Shown here: one piece after another, positions 61,901 through 64,000 of the stretch
How the letters are laid out: each line of letters opens with the position of its first letter
How positions within the stretch are numbered: position 1 is the stretch's first letter
DNA from: Prevotella sp.
GTDB taxonomy: Bacteria; Bacteroidota; Bacteroidia; Bacteroidales; Bacteroidaceae
NCBI GenBank assembly: GCA_017561825.1
Contig: JAFZBK010000010.1
Span: 1 to 64,000, forward strand
Direction of reading: 5' to 3'
DNA: 64,000 nucleotides
Position numbers and translations under genes: made by a program
The notes under the pieces: generated by a model
What the model was told of the DNA's origin: nothing
Database searches by the model: none
Seen by the model: only the letters and a program-made list of their open reading frames with translations

Positions 61901-63293
61901 AGTTGTTATACTGGAACTTCTGAACATTTCCTTTGAGTGCGATTTGCTGGTTGTTTCCAGCGCCCAGCGTACCGTTGATGTCGAGGTCGGCAGAGATATT
62001 TCCGAACCGTTCATCATCAAGAACACGACGTAAGTTGAAGTCGTTGGTCACGATATTCGCATGCACCTGTTGGTACTGCTTGGCGAGTTGCAGTTTCGCA
62101 TTTCCTGCATCCGAGAGGAGGGAGCCGTTCAGTGCTACCTCATCCGTACCTGTACCATGCGCCTCTCCCTGAAAGTCCACATTACCCAATCGTACAACCT
62201 CTTCAGGAATACTTACCTTCTTACCCTGCAGGTTCTTGGAGAATACTTCGAAGGTCTTCCCACTGATGCGGAGGTTGTCGATCTTCGCTTGCCACTGGGG
62301 GGCGGTGTTCAGATGACTGACAGCGCCGCTGGCTTTCAGGTCGAGATCTCCCTCATCGGTATGCACCTGCAGACGGTTTACCTGCAGCAGGGATTGGGTT
62401 CCCGCACATGAACCAGAGAAGTACACGGCTTTCATGTCCGACTTCAGTGAAGGCTCGAAGCAGGCAATATCGCTGGGCGTGATCGTTGAGCGCGGTATCT
62501 GGAATGCGTACTGCAGCGTTCCTGGCTTCAAACGGTTGTCCTCCAGTTGGTAGGATGCACCGATACTGTCAACCAATACACGACTGTTCGGCAACTTGAG
62601 CGAGAAATCCTTCAGGAATGCCTGCTGCTTGTCGGCTTTCAGACGGAACGACAGGTTCTGGATATCCAAGCCCGATGCCTCCTTGAGGGATATCTTCTTG
62701 ATGGTAGCCTCCAGGTTGTCATCCGTCAGTGTGGGTAACAGGATATGAGCACTGATGTCGTTGACATGCAAGTGGTTAGGATTGAATTGACCATTCGTTG
62801 GCGGAAGGTCGTAACGGTCGTATTTGATACTTCCATGACGGATAATCAATGAGCCAATACTGATGTCGAGTGGCTTGTGCTGGGTAGTATCCTTAGATGC
62901 CAGCGAGTCAAGCGCAAACTGGTAGTTGGCAGGCGTGAGTGCGTCTTTCTTATAGAAACGTCCCTGCAAGCCGAACAACTGCGCTGATGAGATAGATATT
63001 TTTCCTTGGGGGATAGAGAGGAGGCGCACTTTGGCTGACAGTCGTGAGGCATGGATCATGGTGTCTCCTTGCTGGTCGTTGATGAGCACATCATCGATGA
63101 TCAGGCGGTTCAGGATACCCACGTTCACCTTTCCCACACGCACTTCCGTGCCCAGTTTATTAGAGAGGAATCTGCTGGTTTGATGGCCTATATAACCCTG
63201 TACTGCTGGAATGTGCAGCAGTATAATCAGCAATAGGTACAAACCTGCCAAGGTCCATACTATGCCACTGATGATGTGTGTCAGTCGCTTCAA
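58911..63293 (-). CDS. TamB-like translocation/assembly protein
   Basis: 1460 residues, AsmA/TamB type. A single N-terminal membrane anchor (about 8-30, ISGIVWTLAGLYLLLIILL) is followed by long repetitive beta structure that in this family forms a hydrophobic groove across the periplasm, and a C-terminal DUF490/TamB domain (PTVNTDAKQMVRALINGEEE near 1275, FGANISTGDEGWNNAEYEG near 1375, VRYLLFPSGNLAIKVYNQTN near 1415). Such proteins are implicated in lipid transport to, or protein assembly in, the outer membrane. Promoter -7 box TAACTTTG lies 16 bases upstream. Confidence 0.92.
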   Translation of the reverse strand: MKRLTHIISGIVWTLAGLYLLLIILLHIPAVQGYIGHQTSRFLSNKLGTEVRVGKVNVGILNRLIIDDVLINDQQGDTMIHASRLSAKVRLLSIPQGKISISSAQLFGLQGRFYKKDALTPANYQFALDSLASKDTTQHKPLDISIGSLIIRHGSIKYDRYDLPPTNGQFNPNHLHVNDISAHILLPTLTDDNLEATIKKISLKEASGLDIQNLSFRLKADKQQAFLKDFSLKLPNSRVLVDSIGASYQLEDNRLKPGTLQYAFQIPRSTITPSDIACFEPSLKSDMKAVYFSGSCAGTQSLLQVNRLQVHTDEGDLDLKASGAVSHLNTAPQWQAKIDNLRISGKTFEVFSKNLQGKKVSIPEEVVRLGNVDFQGEAHGTGTDEVALNGSLLSDAGNAKLQLAKQYQQVHANIVTNDFNLRRVLDDERFGNISADLDINGTLGAGNNQQIALKGNVQKFQYNNYIYNDLSIDGDYQKNTFNGQLTLTDPNGDIDVTGMIVLDGQQSKTNLTGTVRHFNPQALHLSNQFKDATFDADIDADFTGNSINNMNGTLDISHFSMTSSEENYSLNDLHLLAANDGDVRYLNMQSDFGDINIQGQYDYASLPQSIINFIGSKLPTLPGLPKTNNVRHNNFTINADITRSDWLNTFLHIPVVLNQPMHVEGTMNDHAKKMDMTLRLPSFTYDGGSYEDGIVSLHTSDVDELLMSSHLRKLMDNGQRLDINLNANAANNELITSLNWNNNQPHPIKGTFNSTTEFFKTDQGKAAAHMRIHPSEVLVNDSIWHVQPSDIIYSEKNLLVDYFAIEHNDQHIIITGKGTESAADSLVADLQDVDVSYILDLVNFHSVRFSGKASGKACIKSAFHHPQANANLSVGEFRFQEGRMGTLFAAVNWNQEDKQIDIDAHADDAEQAQTLVKGFVSPARHEIDLAIGARNTRLEFLESFCGSFMANVEARGTGDLRLAGDLSEINLTGMIVGNGGFDITTLNTHYVMQSDTVRLIPDEIIFQADTIRDRNGNIGILSGALHHKHLTRLTYDLDIQAQHLLCYDFPTYGDNTFYGTVIASGNCAITGRSGRIDFEISGTPERNSFIEYNAASPDAISKQEFITWRDKNESEKVEVVTGEQIKLPDIPSDIHINFQINTTPDFTLRVLMDQASGDYIALNGNGSIHASYFNKGAFDMFGNYNVDHGVYKLTIQNIIKKDFQFQPGSTIVFGGDPYDAILNLQALYTVNGVPLSDLQIGKSFSSNNIRVDCIMNITGTPQEPRVDFDLDLPTVNTDAKQMVRALINGEEEMNQQVIYLLSIGRFYTQNTNNAGENNTQSQTSLAMQSLLSGTISQQINSVLSSFVNTSNWNFGANISTGDEGWNNAEYEGLLSGRLLNNRLLINGQFGYRDNANATTSFIGDFDVRYLLFPSGNLAIKVYNQTNDRYFTRNSLTTQGVGLIMKKDFNSWRDLLGIKKD

Positions 63294-63308
63294 TATTTAT
63301 TTCGAGGA

Positions 63309-63316
63309 CAAAGTTA
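63309..63316 (-). promoter_or_regulatory. -7 box of tamB
   Basis: TAACTTTG on the minus strand, 15 bases before the ATG. Confidence 0.62.
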
Positions 63317-63531
63317 CGATTAAGTGAGTGAAAAACCAAATTTTGTGGCATCAAAACAAAGAAATGCCTGCATTTCGTTTGTTAGGATGCGTCAAAATAA
63401 GACCGGAGGTCCAAATTTTTGGGGTTTTTCCGAACGTGAGTAAGTTCGCGGATATCCGCAAAATTACATCAAAATATTCGCATTTTGGAATAATTCGTGG
63501 CTTTTTTGTGCAATATTTGCAAAAAATTCCT

Positions 63532-63539
63532 TAATTTTG
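63532..63539 (+). promoter_or_regulatory. -7 box of nqrA
   Basis: TAATTTTG, 48 bases before the nqrA ATG; no clean -33 box. A 12-bp palindrome gcggatatccgc lies upstream at 63448-63459. Confidence 0.5.
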
Positions 63540-63587
63540 CACCATACTTTGTGTTGAGCAACCAATAATCTCATTTAAATAAATGCT

Positions 63588-64000
63588 ATGGCAAGTGTAA
63601 TTAAGCTATCAAAAGGCTTGGACATGAACCTGAAAGGCAAGGCTGCAAAGGAGAAAGCCACATTCGTACGGGGCAGTGAGCTGGCGCTTACACCCGATGC
63701 GTTTGTCGGCATGACTCCCAAGGTCGTTGTCAAGGAAGGTGATATGGTCAAAGCCGGGGATGCCTTGTTTGTCAACAAACAGTATCCCGATGTGAAGTTT
63801 GCCTCACCCGTCAGCGGACAGGTTACTGCCGTGATACGTGGTGAACGGCGTAAAGTGCTATGCGTGAAGGTGAAGGCTGATCAGGAACAGCAGTATGTGG
63901 ATTTTGGCAAGAAGGATGTGGCACAGCTCGACGGCGCGGCTGTCAAGCAGGCACTCCTGGAGGCTGGTCTCTTCGGCTATATCGACCAGTTGCCTTATGC
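63588..64000 (+). CDS. nqrA: Na+-translocating NADH-quinone reductase subunit A (partial)
   Basis: The frame is open from ATG 63588 to the end of the window, about 137 codons, and continues beyond it. The product begins MASVIKLSKGLDMNLKGKA, then has LTPDAFVGMTPKVVVKEGD, VKAGDALFVNKQYPDV and FASPVSGQVTAVIRGERRKV, the lipoyl-like N-terminal domain of NqrA, and ends here with LLEAGLFGYIDQLPY. NqrA is the cytosolic-side subunit of the six-subunit sodium pump NqrA-F; the other subunits would be expected downstream. Confidence 0.93.
   Translation, partial: MASVIKLSKGLDMNLKGKAAKEKATFVRGSELALTPDAFVGMTPKVVVKEGDMVKAGDALFVNKQYPDVKFASPVSGQVTAVIRGERRKVLCVKVKADQEQQYVDFGKKDVAQLDGAAVKQALLEAGLFGYIDQLPY

Overview
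The window looks like a chromosome piece from a Bacteroidales bacterium, most probably Prevotella or a close relative. Transcription starts carry the Bacteroidetes -7 box TAnnTTTG (as TACCTTTG, TATCTTTG or TAACTTTG), several with a TTTG box 19-20 bases upstream, and no strong Shine-Dalgarno sequences are evident. Gene content agrees: a NUDIX-type arabinose regulator, Na+-NQR, a methylmalonyl-CoA decarboxylase module, TamB, a DUF4270 lipoprotein beside a short GT5 starch-synthase-like protein, and a TonB receptor with a carboxypeptidase-like N-terminus. The genus is inference.

Layout. 1-500: end of an rRNA operon (23S 3' tail, 5S, terminator). 500-5830: rpiB, tkt and a GH51 arabinofuranosidase as one minus-strand unit, then a secreted alpha/beta hydrolase. 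5830-10970: an AT-rich accessory segment with a CoiA-like nuclease, a PD-(D/E)XK nuclease and a lipoprotein, bounded on both sides by non-coding DNA full of palindromes and short tandem arrays, each side with a candidate small RNA. 10970-14550: late cobalamin genes (cobD, an interrupted cbiP, cbiB). 14600-20640: two histidine acid phosphatases, a ROK kinase and a GH2 exo-glucosaminidase-like lipoprotein. 20690-28640: L-arabinose operon (galM-like, symporter, araR, araD, a four-helix-bundle gene, araA, araB). 29090-32560: DUF4380 protein, galK, galM. 32660-42250: folC, dnaJ, grpE, ABC-F, DedA, TPR, glnS, proS. 42430-46200: OmpA lipoprotein, mtgA, a UvrD-type helicase. 46200-51480: two small genes, the DUF4270 lipoprotein, the GT5 protein and the BCCP, small subunit, carboxyltransferase and epimerase of methylmalonyl-CoA metabolism. 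51580-64000: TonB receptor, GH43-like protein, panE, membrane phosphoesterase, lipoprotein, tamB and the start of nqrA.

How the genes work together. The GH51 enzyme, the symporter, AraBAD under AraR, RpiB and transketolase form a route from arabinan side chains to the pentose phosphate pathway; GalM and GalK process galactose. The propionate module links to cobalamin because methylmalonyl-CoA mutase needs B12, although cbiP here carries a stop codon.

The most unusual signal is not a gene. Tandem arrays with a period of exactly seven bases occur at about 17 places. Their sequence differs from array to array while the period stays the same. They fill whole intergenic junctions (araA/araB, ROK/GH2, grpE/dnaJ, tamB/lipoprotein), supply start and stop codons, lie inside coding genes (cbiP twice, cbiB, a phosphatase signal peptide), and stand inverted around the four-helix-bundle gene in the arabinose operon and around a palindrome at 56212-56322. 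Nine-base in-frame arrays occur inside glnS and grpE. A second cluster of signals is the set of GGTnACAGCTGTnACC palindromes and 12-base inverted arrays around the accessory nuclease segment.
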